DNA from: Candolleomyces eurysporus
Taxonomy: Eukaryota; Basidiomycota; Agaricomycetes; Agaricales; Psathyrellaceae
Reading direction: 5' to 3'
Assembly (NCBI GenBank): GCA_027579435.1
Contig: JANBPK010000811.1
Span: 124,001 to 188,000 of the forward strand
Length of the DNA stretch: 64,000 bases
A program made the translations under genes and the position numbers. Below the pieces are notes generated by a model. The model saw only the letters and a program-made list of their open reading frames with translations, did not search any database and had not been told where the DNA came from. How positions within the stretch are numbered: the first letter of the stretch is position 1; each line of letters begins with the position of its first letter. Of this stretch, positions 33,618-46,378 are shown one piece after another.

Positions 33618-36600
33618 TTAGAAACTCCTTCGTACGCCTGTCTCTTGCTCCGCAGCTTCAGCCATCAAATCTACAGAGGACAGTGCATCAGCTAACGTGC
33701 CTACGACGAACATCACCGTAACGGGCTACTTACCTCCCCACACAGAAGTCTGCATCGCGTTCACAATCTCGTCCGGATCCTCTTCGATCATCGATGTCCG
33801 CCTGTACCCAACGCATGTCAGTATTTGTACCAGCTAAAAGCAACGGAACAAAGACATACGGCGACCTAACACTTCCACTCTCCGAATACACCATCGAAAG
33901 CGTATTTGTAGTATGATCGCTCCCCCTCCGCAAATGGGAACTCCTCTGTAACCTCGCTGGATTCGTCGGGGAGAGCTCGTGTAGCGCAAACGACGCCGAC
34001 GTTGCCGATGGTGCCATACCCATGTTCGTATCTTGAATACTGAAATGCGACCTCCGAGGCGTAGGCGAGTCACCTCCGTACATTGAGTTGGTGATGTCCC
34101 GAGACGACATGGGAGGTGTTATTGGTGTTTCTGGCATTGTGTCGTCTACGACGATGGATGGGATTTCTGCAGATGGGATGTCAGTCAGCCAAGGGTGAAC
34201 CACAAGACAAAAGAATAGGGGGTAAAATTGAGAGGGGATAGGGATAGGTAACGAACCTTGCTCTTGATACATTCCAGCCCTCTTCTGCTCAAGGTACCTC
34301 AGGAACCTCCGTCGGCAGGTTAGGGACCTCAACAGCGACCGCACTCTATCGAGGTTAACCAGATCCGTGACCAGCTTGTTGACCTCGGTTCGGACTACCA
34401 GATCGTCGAGCCTGTGTAGATCCTCCTGTCAGCATTTTACTCAAACAATCGCGAACCCATCTTCCAGAGAGAAGACGTCGCGAAAGGGAGACAGACTTAC
34501 ACAAGAGCCTCCGCGTCAACAATCAGCTTATGATGCGCCAACAGTATAAGCATATTCGTGAACGAAATGCCCACTCCAGGTTCATGCGAGATCGTCGCCT
34601 CATGGTATAACCGCGCATAAACAGCCTTGCGTCTCCTAATCTCTGCGAGGTTGACTCCGTCTAGAACATGATCGAGTTTGTTCAGGTCGATATCGTCGAC
34701 GACCCTTGCCCTTGGTGACCAAGAAACTGATTTGGTCATTGTGGAGCTTGAAGATGCAGGATCCGACGACTTGCAGACGGACTTGATGTTAGGTATGCTG
34801 TACTCTGCTGGGTAGATTCGGACTTCGAAGATTCCGCTCAAACGCTGCATTGGAACCATGTCAGAGGAAGATGAAGGAAGGTGTGGATTAATGGAAGCTC
34901 ACATTAAAGAACGCCGTGAACCTGTGCCTCTCCAAATGGCCTGTTTTGGGATTCGAGAACTCCGCCCACACTTTCTTGAATGATCGCATCTCCTCACGAG
35001 TAATCGACTTGGCACCACTCCCAGCTGCTTGAAACACGTATGAAAAGTTTTCGACGACAACACCAGTGAACATGTTGACGAAGATGTACTGCAAATGGTC
35101 AAGTCAGAATAACGATTAGTGGAGAGGGAAGGAAGTGTAGATACCATGCTGAGGATATTCCAAGCGATGAAGAGTCCGAACGCCCAAGCCGTGCTTCCGC
35201 AGTCTGATAGGTTTCGAGTGGACGACGAGTTGGTGCACCGGGGGTACGTCAGATCGCTAAAGCAACCAAGCGTCAGTTTCAGTGCAATCAAACACGCAAT
35301 AAATTGACATACAAATCGTGCATGTATTGATTCCACCCCTCCCTAAAACAGGTTCAGTTAGATAGATGATCGCGAGTAGGGACGAAAGAAGAAAATGAGG
35401 GGCGAACGAACGGACGTACCCTGTACTCTGGAAAGCCAGCATAACGAGCGCCGAGCCCAACGAAGAGTAATTAATCGTCCGACTCTCTCCTCCACCCCAC
35501 TTCGTCAAACCAAACACCTCCACGAACAGGATCCCGAAGAATATGAACAAGATCAGCCAAAGGCCCAACAGGCTCAAGATCACAGGCAAACTCGATCTGT
35601 ATTCAAACCCCCAAGTCAGTCACTTCACATCGATCAATCAGTCGACAGATAGAACATACACAGCAGTTTTGAACAGCATATTCAAGCTATTCGTCCTCTG
35701 AACAAGCTTGAACGCAATGCTGACCAGGAACAATTTTTGAAGCTGGTTGATCACGAACCCACTGTGACCAAATTGAACGATGAGCAGGGTGATGAAACTG
35801 CCGTGCGCCACCGCCAGATCGAAGAGGTTCCATCCGTTGGCTTTGAAGCTCCGCCAGCGTAGACCGAATAGCCGTACGAGGACGTCGAGGATGTAGAATG
35901 CCATCAGCACCAGGAAGAAGGAATCTAAAAGGCCGTTAGGATCCGAAGAGACAATATGCTTCACATGAAAGACCCACTTCTCAGCCTTTCAGCGAGTTCG
36001 TTGTTCGAGAAGGCTTGACTCCTAGAAACATCGTCAACGAGCGCTCATAAAACAGCGGAAGAAGCACCAACATCAGAGCAATGATATGGAGGATAAACAA
36101 GACCGTCATCCCTCGAGACCACCATCCATGTTTCTGCACAGCCCGATCAAAGCACCACGACCGGAATCGATTCGTCGGTCTCTTCTTGGGGCGTTTCGAC
36201 GGCTTCTGACGCTTGAACAGCTTCTGGAGGTCGATCCACTCGCGTTGAGCCCGTGTCAAGAACGCAGAGCCCGTCCTCGAACTGAAGTTCCCAATGATGA
36301 TACTGAAAAACACGCAATCCGTATCAGCCAAACTCAACGCAAAAGTTCAAACGCAATGTAGCATACCTGATGAAGAGTGTCAAGATGACGACGCCGCCGA
36401 GGAGGTTATAGATGAGGAAAAAGATGGCGTTGAGCTGCGACGCATTCGTCTGCGGCTGCTCGTTCGGCCCAGTAATACTCGTCGCCACATTCATCGCATC
36501 AATCCACCCTTCCAACGACACGATCTCGAACAGGATGAGCAGCGACGACCTGAATGTATCGAAATTGAACGACGTCGACGGTGACGGATTGTCCCAAGCT

Positions 36601-39600
36601 CTCGGCACAGGAAACGCAAACGAATCTCCAACCACTGTGTTCGTGTACTCGTTCACACAAGCCCCTAGCCCATCCACGTCCCCGTCATTGCACGAGTTCA
36701 TCCGTCCAGCAAAGATATTGAGCCCCCAAACGGCGTACGGAATCATGTAGAGGATCGCCAGAACAGCCGCGTCCATAATACGAATCGCGCCGGAAATGAT
36801 GAGGTTCTGGAAGGTATTTCGCATCCTGTCGATGAGGGTGATGAGCCGCAACGCCCGTAGTGCCTTGAGCGACCTCGTTATCCGGGACAAACCACCAACG
36901 AAGATGAGGCCAGTGGTGACATTGACGATGATCCCGATCATGATGACAAAGTCGAGGACGTTCCAGATGCTCCGCAGGTAGGCGTTCGGAGTGAAGACAA
37001 ATCCGTCTGCAATGATCTTGATCAGGAACTCGACAAAGAGCATAAGCCCAAAGGACGCCTCTGCGATATCGAACCACGACCCCCGAATGAACCCATTTTC
37101 CTGATAGAATTTCCGTCGGAATACCGGGGTTGCGATGCTTTCAACGACGATTCCACCAATGACTGTCAGAAGGATGATGAGCTGGAAGATGGGGAGGGCG
37201 ATGGGCGAGTACGGTTGTCCAAAAATTCGCTCGCCTCTGGCAGGCTGGACGACCTTCTGACACATCTTGCGTAACCAGTTTTTCTGCGAAATGACCCAAA
37301 AGGCTTTGTCGTACGAAGGATGGTCCCGCATGAAATCAGCCTTCTGAGCTCTCCGTTCCTGGTATTCGTCGTCCTCGTTCTCCTTGTACGCCGCCTCGTT
37401 GTTCACGGATGCGATAAGTTCCCTATACAAAGCTCAGAAACAGCCATATCAACAAGGTTGTATTATTACTCACAGATGACGTTCAATCTCTTCGTCGTAG
37501 GCATCGGCACTAGCCTCTTGTCTCCCGTTTCGGAAGGTGCTCATCTGAATAGTCTCATGAGGACTACTGCCTTCGCCAGCGAACAACTTCTCGAGCGCCG
37601 TCAGCGACTTGGAAGAGTAATGCTGAGGTTTGAATCGCTTGGAAAGGAACGTCTTCGTCGTCGCCTACGCAAATCATTAACAAGAGTCCACCGACACTGA
37701 ACACCAACCACCACTCACCGGCATCGGCTTGGGCCTAACATCCGACCTCGGCACCCCATGGTCCTGCACCAGCGTCTTCTGCATCGGCAACACCAGATTG
37801 GAGGGCAAGTTCTCGACTTTCACAGTGACAGGGTTGGCCTTGATCCACCGGTACGGATTCAACTTGCGAATCCACGACGACGTCCCCTTCTTCGCTTGCT
37901 GCTGACTCCAGTAATTCGACGCCTGCTTCCCCTTCTTCGCTTCCTCAGCGACGTCAAAGTTCTCGTTGATCACAGCGATGAACATCTGGAGCACGATGAC
38001 TACACGATTAAAAAAAGGACAATGAGCTCCACGAACGGTAGATCTGATGAAATCAAAGAAAACTCACAATTCGCAAACAACATCCACGCCGAAATGAAGA
38101 TGAGGCAAAGAGCCGTCTGACCGAGGTTGATCTCCGCCTGCGCCGCGCCATACAGCACGTCCACCCAATTCTCCGACGAAAACACTTGATACATCGCCAA
38201 AAACGAGTTGAACAGCTCTCCAAAGTTGATAGCCGTATCGCCCCCCAGATCTCCACGCAACAGCTGCACCGCCACGAGCGCCGCGATGTAATTGACGAGC
38301 AAAAGGAAGAGCGTCATGTTGGCCAGACCATACATGTTTCCAAAGACCGCCAACTGAGGTTTCCCGAAAATCAGAAAAACGAAAAAAGGAAGAAGGAGAA
38401 ACGACGACGATCCGACTCACCAACAAAGGCTTCATCCTCGGCACGACCAAGATAACCCTATAAAACCTCGCCAGCTGGAAAATCGTAAACCACGGATACA
38501 CACTCGAGCTCTGAATGACCGGAATCTGTATAATCGAGCAAATAATCGCCAGGAACGTATCCAGCCAATTATTCCCATGCTGGAAAAAAGTCCTCCAATC
38601 CGGTAGGGTCGCCAACACCCGCAGGATGATCTCGAGGTCAAACGCCAGGGTGATGACCAGCTCGCCGTAGTAGAGCATCCGCTTGTGGTTGTCCGTCATG
38701 TCGACCGTTTTGGAGGCTTGGAGAGCGAGCGATGCGAGGGCGAGCAGGACCCAGCACCATTTGGTGTAGCCGTATATTCGTTTAGCCATATTGGATCCAG
38801 CGGATTTCCGGCCTTCGACCATCGCCCAGCCGTCCTCCCCATCTTTCTCGGTCTGGACAAGCCTAGAAGGATAGGATTAGCACGACGGGGAGGAAATAGC
38901 CAACGTGAACGCGACAACTCACGGAGCAGCACCAAAAGCGCTCTTTTTTGTTTCAGCACGGATGGCGGCAAAGCTGTTCGTGATGACAGCGACGAACAGG
39001 TTGATAAGCCAGAAATTCAACACGATGATCCCGATAATGAAGAAGAAGCATGAAACGAAGAACTCAGAGTCGATCATAGAGTACATCAACGGGGTCCACT
39101 GCAATCGTGAGTCAGCAACGCGTACAACCTACACACAGGCGACCGAAAAACATACCCCGTTGGCAGTCGCGATAATAATAACCTGAAGCGCCGAAAAGTG
39201 GATAGCATCAAAGCTTTCTAGCTCGTTTTTTGGATTGACAGTTTCCTAGAAAACCAGCAAGGTAAGGGGCATGTATCAACCAACGATAACGAGGGCGAGC
39301 ACGCACCTTGCAAATCTGTCCAAGGGGGCATATATATCCCTTCACGACGCGTGAGTTCGTGTTTTTGGAGGGGGAGAGGTAACCGATAGGCTGTAGTGTT
39401 TGAGGATCTATATATCCCCCACAAAATTGGTTGTCTAAGAGAATCTCGTCTTCTCCAAGCGTCGGGTTCAAGAAGCACGAACGACGGAGTGAACCATTGA
39501 ACGACTGGACACCAATGATGCTAGAAAAAAATTGAGACGAGTCCATACTCTGAACGAGGGCTCGTGCACTCACGAGAATAGAATCATGGCGAATAGCACG

Positions 39601-41740
39601 AAGTAAGTGACGTTGGCAAGTAGTGGTCGTGCCGTTTTGAGGGAGTGCATGATGGTCTATGTGGTGATATATCATCAGGATGTATCTTTGCAAAGACGAT
39701 GAAGGGAGCGTACCGTGGTACCCGAGGTGATACTAAGCAACCTCGCCGTTCTGATCACACTCAGCGCACGGAAGACACCTATATGGTACGTCCCTCGCTC
39801 CACCCCGGCCATTGCCAAACCGAACATGATCCAGAAGCTGACGACCGCAATAAAATCGATACGGTTCCAACTTTGCCTGAGATAGGGAACGTTGCGATGA
39901 GTCTTGTCGTGGAGGTGGTTGATGCTCAGCCGGAATGGAAGCTTGAGTTCGTCTTGCGTGTTATCGGAACGCATGGCTCGGGAAAGGAATGTAGGTGTGT
40001 TGGGGTCACGAATCGTGTGATGAACATTGGATGCTGCGTCTTTAATGCGTTGCATAAAGTGAGAGTCGTTATAATGGTGCATATCGTTTTGAGGCACTTG
40101 AAGGTGACCGTTACCATTAGCAGAATGCTGCAGATGGGCTGAAGAAGGGGGGAATGGTGTCATGGGGGGTCGAGAGGATAGTGCGAACGGTCGAATGAGG
40201 GTTGACTGTATCTGTCGGATACGGTGCGTGATGGATCCTCCTCGAGTGAGCGATGCTTGCCGTGACACTCCGTTCTGGCCAGGCCCTTGAGCAGGCATAT
40301 ACGGTTCATTGCCTTTGGGTTCGCTGAAAGGGCGGAACATGGAGACATCGGGGTCGAAGATGAAACCTGTAACTGCCATTCGCGCGATAGCTTCGATACT
40401 AGACTGCGGATCAGAGAAAGCATACGGCGACAAGGAGTAGACTCACGTAAATACGATGAACAGCCCAAATAGCACGTAGTCTTCCCAGGCATGAAAGTAA
40501 CCATTGACCTTTGGTGGTAGCACTGGTCCATTGGCAGTCGGAAGAGTTATGGAGGGGAAGGCTTGCGCTGTCAGAACGGCGGCGTTGACGATAATGAGGA
40601 TGAGTATCAGCGGCTCCGTGAGGGGATGCACGAGGAAATTAAAAAGGGCAAGCCGCAGTCGATTGTTCTCCCCCAAGAAACCCAGTGTCCGGCCTCGTAT
40701 TGGTAGAACCTGCTTCAAATCTGGTCCCTCGACGTCGTCGTCATCCTTGAAACTCTTCTTGCTCCTGGAGGACAGTGGTTGGTCTTCGTCTTCGGTGTTA
40801 TTCAGCCGTAGCTGGTCCGCCATACCCGTCCCTGCCAAGTTCACCACCCGCAACGACATCCGCCTCAACGTCTTCACCGCGCTCTCGCCCAACTTCAAAG
40901 GAGATGGTGTGACGCTGTATCGCTTCGCATTCGTCTTCCGTTTCGATTTTGGCGACATCATGGATGTTGCTCCAGTGATTTCAGGATCCTCCGAAGACGA
41001 AGAGGGTGAAAGGGGTTGGAAACCCTCCTTGCCTCCGCTCGTCCCAGCAATCTGCGACATGTTGGTGGTCAAGTGAGCTTCGTCGTCGTCCCTCTGTGCG
41101 TCCACAAGCGAAATTCTTGAAGGACCGGCTTCATGGGAAGAGTAGTAGTTGTAATTTGAGTCGTTGGAGTAATTTGTATCCCTCCTCCACGCNGGGTCGT
41201 AGAACGGATCGTCNTTTCCTATCGCTGGCGGCGACGACACCATGGTTCCGCCCGTCCAAATTCTTNCCCCCTGCCTGCAGTGGGTCCCGCCCGGCCGATG
41301 CATTGGTTCTCTCCAGCTCGAAGGTAGCATCAAGCGATGCCCTGTTTCCCCAGCTTGTTCTTCTCCGCGCTGTCCGGCTGGTGGAGACTTCCAACGACGG
41401 AGAAGGCGGGGCGGAAGGGTGGTTAAGAGAGCCCCCAAGTCCTGCTGGAGTTGCCGATAGGTCGATGGCAGATGTCGCGGACCGTGGCGAGGGGTTGTAC
41501 AAGGTCCGTTGTGGCCTGTCTTCGTCCATAAAATGGCCCCGCCGAGTGTTTGCGAGGTCGTTGTCGACGTCGACGTCGCCGACGAAATCGAGGTGGAAGT
41601 AAAGGGTGCGTGAGAAGAATTTGTGGCTGAGTTATCTGGTACCCCCAGATGGCACATTGAAGGCCGCGCAACACTCGGCTCTATACTTGGTCCGATACTA
41701 TGTAGGACAAAAACAGTTGCGTTCATCGATGTATTAGGGA
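33618..41740 (-). CDS. cch1: Voltage-gated calcium channel alpha subunit Cch1
   Basis: About 20 minus-strand exons encode a four-domain, 24-TM channel. Domain [21 protein letters not shown], pore [19 protein letters not shown] and [15 protein letters not shown]. Domain [17 protein letters not shown], pore [12 protein letters not shown] and [20 protein letters not shown]. Domain [23 protein letters not shown], with a GWIDAMN pore. Domain [17 protein letters not shown], pore [13 protein letters not shown] and [19 protein letters not shown]. The tail has an EF-hand-like [32 protein letters not shown] and the basic IQ-like [15 protein letters not shown], and ends [13 protein letters not shown]. 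Cch1 with Mid1 forms the high-affinity plasma-membrane Ca2+ influx system of fungi. Extracellular loop I is cysteine-bearing. The N-terminus is uncertain: a spurious N at 41214 shifts frame, and the start lies between about 41530 and 41740. Confidence 0.92.
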
Positions 41741-41848
41741 TTGAGATGCAGACGAATGACAAGAATAAATACGCGTTGAATTTCGTACTGTAAAGCAAGC
41801 CAAATGCGAGAGAGAAACAACGCTGTCATTTTCGGCGATCAGGGCATG

Positions 41849-42747
41849 CTAACCCGAGGTAACAATAATTTGCAAAGGATCACTGGCAGCTCCCCAGTCC
41901 GAAGAGCCTTGCTTGGCGAGATGATGGAAGATGTCAGCAAGTTCGCATAAATCCTCGAGTTTCCCTAGGATTGCGTATCGGACAAAACACAGGCATCGGC
42001 CGTCACGGTCATCCATCTCACACCGCCACAGTTTCCATCGATATCTTGCACCATACTGTTCCTGTTTCCAAGCAGAAGATAGGTTCTCATGTAGTGACAA
42101 GGCCAAGAAAACTTCCAGGTGCGAGTCATTGGCTCCCAAATTCGGAGCGCAGGCGAATTTCAGGTGACCGCGTTCTGGAAGTCAGTCAGAGCCATGCTGC
42201 TCGATAGCCAGGCCTTCGTTATGAGTAGCGGATGGACGTTGAGCTTCCAAGTATGAATCTCGGCATCTACTGCCACCAGGCGGCTTTGATGTGCCTTCTT
42301 CGAACAGGCACAGATCATCCAGACTCCTTCACAGTATTTCCGGGTTTCTAGCCCGAACCGACACCCCTGAATTCTACGAAGATTTCCTTTATTGTCCTCC
42401 AATAGTTTAGGCACTCGCTCTATCTCCCTGTGGAACAAAGGGAACTGATAAAATTGTTTGGATCGAAGGAAACAACACAACACTGGGTATCCTATATGTA
42501 CACCCAAGAGCCCATCAATTTCGCCCATCTTCATATCCCTTTCTATCAACCCAGGATACGCTTTGCGGCAGAAAGTCAAAGGCATTACACTCGCAGGTGG
42601 GAATAGGATAGCAGATGACATGACTCCGAGTCGTAAAGCTTTAAAGATGTGATAATAGAAGACAATGCAGAAAGGGAAGTTAGTTCGTGTTCTCCCATTC
42701 CTCGATCTATTGGCATATGCGTAGAGATGGAAAGGGTGTGAGCTCAT
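41849..42747 (-). CDS. Unidentified protein, probably two exons
   Basis: Two long minus-strand open stretches (42747-42160 and about 42155-41849) have protein-like composition. The first includes FPPASVMPLTFCRKAYPGLI, GLLGVHIGYPVLCCFLRSKQ and RFGLETRKYCEGVWMICAC. The second includes FLALSLHENLSSAWKQEQYG, WKLWRCEMDDRDGRCLCF and GKLEDLCELADIFHHLAKQG. The likely start is an ATG near 42620. A plausible acceptor (ttccag at about 42180) would connect them, but the donor is not fixed. No family is recognised. It lies between the cch1 promoter and the end of NLR-D and might also be remnant NLR-associated sequence. Confidence 0.4.
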
Positions 42748-42912
42748 GGAGTTATAATTACTCTATTCGCCAACAGGTCGAACCTCCTGCGTGAATATTC
42801 ACTCCCTCGTAAAGGCCAAAACAATCCTGGTGCCCTCCAGGTAACTGTTCCCAAATGGAGCAGAATTGACTTGCTCCAAACTCTACACGCCGGTTTGCAA
42901 CGATACCAAGGG

Positions 42913-44993
42913 CACTAAAGGTTCGCATGATGAGGAAAAGAATTGTTTAGTTCGAGTAGCTCGGAAAAAAAAAACAGCGAATCTTCACGCACTGAAACGT
43001 GAACAGCCTGGAACATTTCCCAAAGACAGAGATGGTGCAAATGCTCCGACACCATTGGTTCTCCGGGTGCGATGATCGTCGATACCCACCAATCAATGCT
43101 GGTTGGTGGAGGAAGGACCGTGGATCGTGCTGCGCCCTGTGTAACCCACGGATGCAGGTAAATCATGTTGAAGAGGAACTTTTTGAGGTAGGACAATTTG
43201 GCAAGGCTGCTGTCTTTAGCTTATCAGAATTAAAGCTCCTACAAAAGAGTAGCTGAGAGACTCACTCGTACATAACCGAATAAAGCCATCCCATACAAAG
43301 GTCGAGACTTTCCCCCCCTCAACGTACAGACCCTGGCAACGATCGGGGTTGAGAAGGAAGTCTAGTAGGGATTTGTGGTAAACACCATAAGGAGTCCAAT
43401 GGTCGATGGAAGGTGGGATCCGAAGAAGTGAATGAAGGTTTCCGAGAATGTGCTCCGCCTCGCCGCTCTCTGTTTGGAGTAAAAGGTTCACGAAGAGAGC
43501 GGATATAGAAACATTAGTCCCCAGGCGACGCGAACCTCTGTTTAAGACCTCGATACCCCGTATCCACAGGACTGCGATATACGGATCTGGACTCGATTCC
43601 AAGATATGTGAGTATAATGCATCAAGTTGTTTGAGTGGGTTCGATGTTTGTGTTATCTTTATTTTTATTCCCAGGACGGCGTTGAGCAAAGTCTGTGGAG
43701 GCGCTCTATCACCCATGTCGAGGAAGCGAATGATGGTGGAAGCGTAAATGAATTGCCCTGATGCATTCTTCACCAAAGTCCGAATGGTTCCCGGAGGTGG
43801 CCATGAAGGAGGAAGATTGTATCGACGCCGAATTTGGCTGAACTGAGATTGTAAGTAAAGGGTGATGTCGGGGTCGACGTCGTAACCTTCGTTTAAGTCG
43901 AGCTTGGGCGCAAAAAACACAGCGGGATCTTGCGGGTTGAAAAATTGACGAAACACTCGCTCTGGACGACTGGCGACGATGATACGGAACGGGAAGCTGG
44001 CGTCCAACGATGCTTCATGCAAAACCTGCAGAATTTCCGACTGGTCATCTTCTTTCGTTCGTTTCAGGATTGGTTGCGTTCTGGGTTTTGGTGAGTCTGA
44101 ACCTGTGGGAAGCGGCCGATGCTGCGCACGGCAGCTGCCGAGGCATTTCGGCAGGCAACGAGAAGAATCAAAATGAAGCGGAGCCACGAGAGGCACTAGT
44201 AAAGTAACTGAAACAGCCGAATGACGGAACGAAGCCGGTGNCATGATGGNNNTCNNTCTTGNNNNCGNNNCAGGNNNNTAAAGTNNCCTCGGCNNANNTG
44301 NNTCNGNAATCCAGGCCATATTGCTCGGCTTCGCACTCGTCCAGCCCGTCGACCATGATCGCTCCCCACAACCCTGATCCATTGGAATCGCCCGCAACCT
44401 TTCGTAGAGGTGCTAGCAGGAGGGTCTCCATTTGCACATGAAGATTCTTCTTGAAAACGATGGGGTTTTCTTCGATAGCCTCGGCGATTGCGTCCCTTAA
44501 GACCTGCCGATGCTGCGCCAGCTGGTAAGCAATAGTCATCACAAAGGCGGTCTTCCTACGGCGGCCAATCGTCCCTGTCGATGAAAAGAAGAAGGATGCC
44601 CCAAGGAATCCCTCTTTGTTGCATCGCTCTGAAAGTGAGCCCATAACGGCAGTTTTCCCTGTGCCCGCAGGCCCAGTAACCCACTTCATCTTGCTTGGAT
44701 TGTCCGCATCTCCGTGCCTGATCCAACCGTAGAGATCGCCTTGAACGGCAATTCGAGTCTCTGGGTGGCATTTAGGGGCATCGCAACGCTCTGCGGAGTC
44801 GTATATGGCTTCCGGTGCAATGTACGACTCGAGCTCTGGACATTAATTTTAGAATCAGCCACCAGCGCCCGGATTGAGCAGGACGGAGCCACTCACCCTT
44901 CAGCGGGCTCACTGCCGAAGAAGAGGGTATGTTTGTGACAATTTTGAGTCTGTCGACCTGAAAGTTGCGAGCGCCATGGAAGTTACTTATCAT
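42913..44993 (-). CDS. NLR-D: NACHT STAND NTPase with N-rich interruption
   Basis: Exon 1 (44993-44897) encodes MISNFHGARNFQVDRLKIVT, a short N-terminal motif comparable to those of NLR-E and P1. Exon 2 starts at 44835: ERCDAPKCHPETRIAVQGDL, then Walker A GPAGTGKT, FFFSSTGTIGRRRKTAFVM and Walker B AIMVDGLDEC. After that the sequence runs into an island of ambiguous bases. It recovers at SEILQVLHEASLDASFPFRI, IVASRPERVFRQFF, DITLYLQSQFSQIR, ASGQFIYASTIIRFLDMGDR and YGVYHKSLLDFLLNPDRCQG. A last piece (43215-42913) may be the C-terminal exon. The spacing between Walker B and SEILQ is about 80 residues too long, so this region is either misassembled or carries an insertion. Function is inferred from the family only. 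Confidence 0.7.
44239..44313. other. Ambiguous-base island inside NLR-D
   Basis: About 28 N characters are scattered, not contiguous, over 75 bases, followed leftwards by ~200 bases that do not fit a NACHT domain. Scattered Ns suggest a collapsed consensus of two or more similar reads or alleles rather than a scaffold gap. Confidence 0.85.
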
Positions 44994-46298
44994 ATCGACG
45001 GGTGAGGGAGCCGGCCAACTTGCTCAACAGCATCTCGTTGTTATCCAGCCCGATATGGATCCTATTTGGCCGAGTTGTCGAGCGGCCTAGTACAGCAAGT
45101 GGCGAAACGGTAGACCCCCTTTACAGAAATCCATTGTAGTTGATATTGTTCAGTTGTGGAGCTGTACAAACGAAACTATGCCCAATATAGTAAGCTGCGT
45201 TTGATTCTCAACCGCCAACCAGCAGCGCGTCTCAGCCAGTAACAACCACCAACCACCAGTGCGTCCATTCTCAACCAACAACAGCTCAGCATCGTCGCCG
45301 GATCCAAGCAACCTGCTTTTCACATGGATCCCGCACGGAGCTAGGGATAGGATGGATGTTTAATTAGGTGCAAGGTGTATGTTCAACATTAATTCTTTGG
45401 AAATATGGTGACAATTGCCCATGCTTGAAGTTTAAGGAAGGAAGTGAGAAATTGGTAATGCTGTCGTACATCTTAGCCTGTGGTATATATTCAATGACGC
45501 ACTGGCACACGGTTGACTTAACCAGAGCTTGTTGAGATAGAATGAAATGCAGCCTCCTGCCATAGTTTTGTTCGTATGGTAAACAAGATCAACTATGGTG
45601 ATTTCTGTAAAGTGGGTCTATCGTTTCGTCGCTTGCTCAGGCTGTAACTCGCGAGCCACGCTTACCGAGGCGACCAACTGGCAGAGAAGAAGTTTCAAGG
45701 TAGAGGATGGGGATTTAGAGAGAGTAAGACAACCGGATACAACTCGGAAGTGTGGGCCTGTAAGTTGCTAGAAAGTACACGCAACTTGGGTGTATATCAT
45801 GGAGACGCTCGAGCGCCATGTTCGTTCTATTTGTCTTTGTTTGGTTTTGCTGTCGCGTTGTTTGGCANCAAGACGCGCTTTTNGCGGCCACCCACGCCTC
45901 CACTAATCCCTCTTCCCTCTGCACACTGCTTTCGCGGCCTCTATCCTCCTAAGCTCCTGAAAACCCTGCTCTTTAGCTTCTCTNGAGGGCCCCCTTTTGC
46001 CCACCGACCCCAGCCAATCTGATTCACCTTCGGGTGTCGTCTAACCCTAAGTTACTAGAGGTACCGGTTTGTCCTCATTTTGCACGGGAATGTTGGACGC
46101 TGCGCTCAGACGGTGGAGAGCTCAAGCGATACTCTGTGGCATGGCTGAAATTTGGGCACGATGCACGATTGCATTGTGGGCCAAGGCAAATTTACCTGTG
46201 AAGACTCTACTGGAACCTTTCATTTTTCCTCTCTCTGGAATGTGCTCTGCTTGATCTATGCTAGCCTGCAGATTAAGCCTGGGTTGAAGAGTCGACGA

Positions 46299-46378
46299 AG
46301 CCATGGGCTCGCCTTCGAGAAGATGTCTCTCAGCTTCGTACAGGTTCTCGCATGTGTCGCCTCTTAGAGCCCATGGCT
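46299..46378. repeat. 12-bp perfect inverted repeat with 56-base loop
   Basis: agccatgggctc at 46299-46310 is exactly reverse-complementary to gagcccatggct at 46367-46378. It could fold into a hairpin, but chance occurrence is possible and there is no gene context to interpret it. Confidence 0.5.

Noticed and set aside
45068..45124. tRNA-like phrase agtggcgaaacggtagac
   Set aside because: No acceptor stem, anticodon loop or T-loop consensus could be paired around it.
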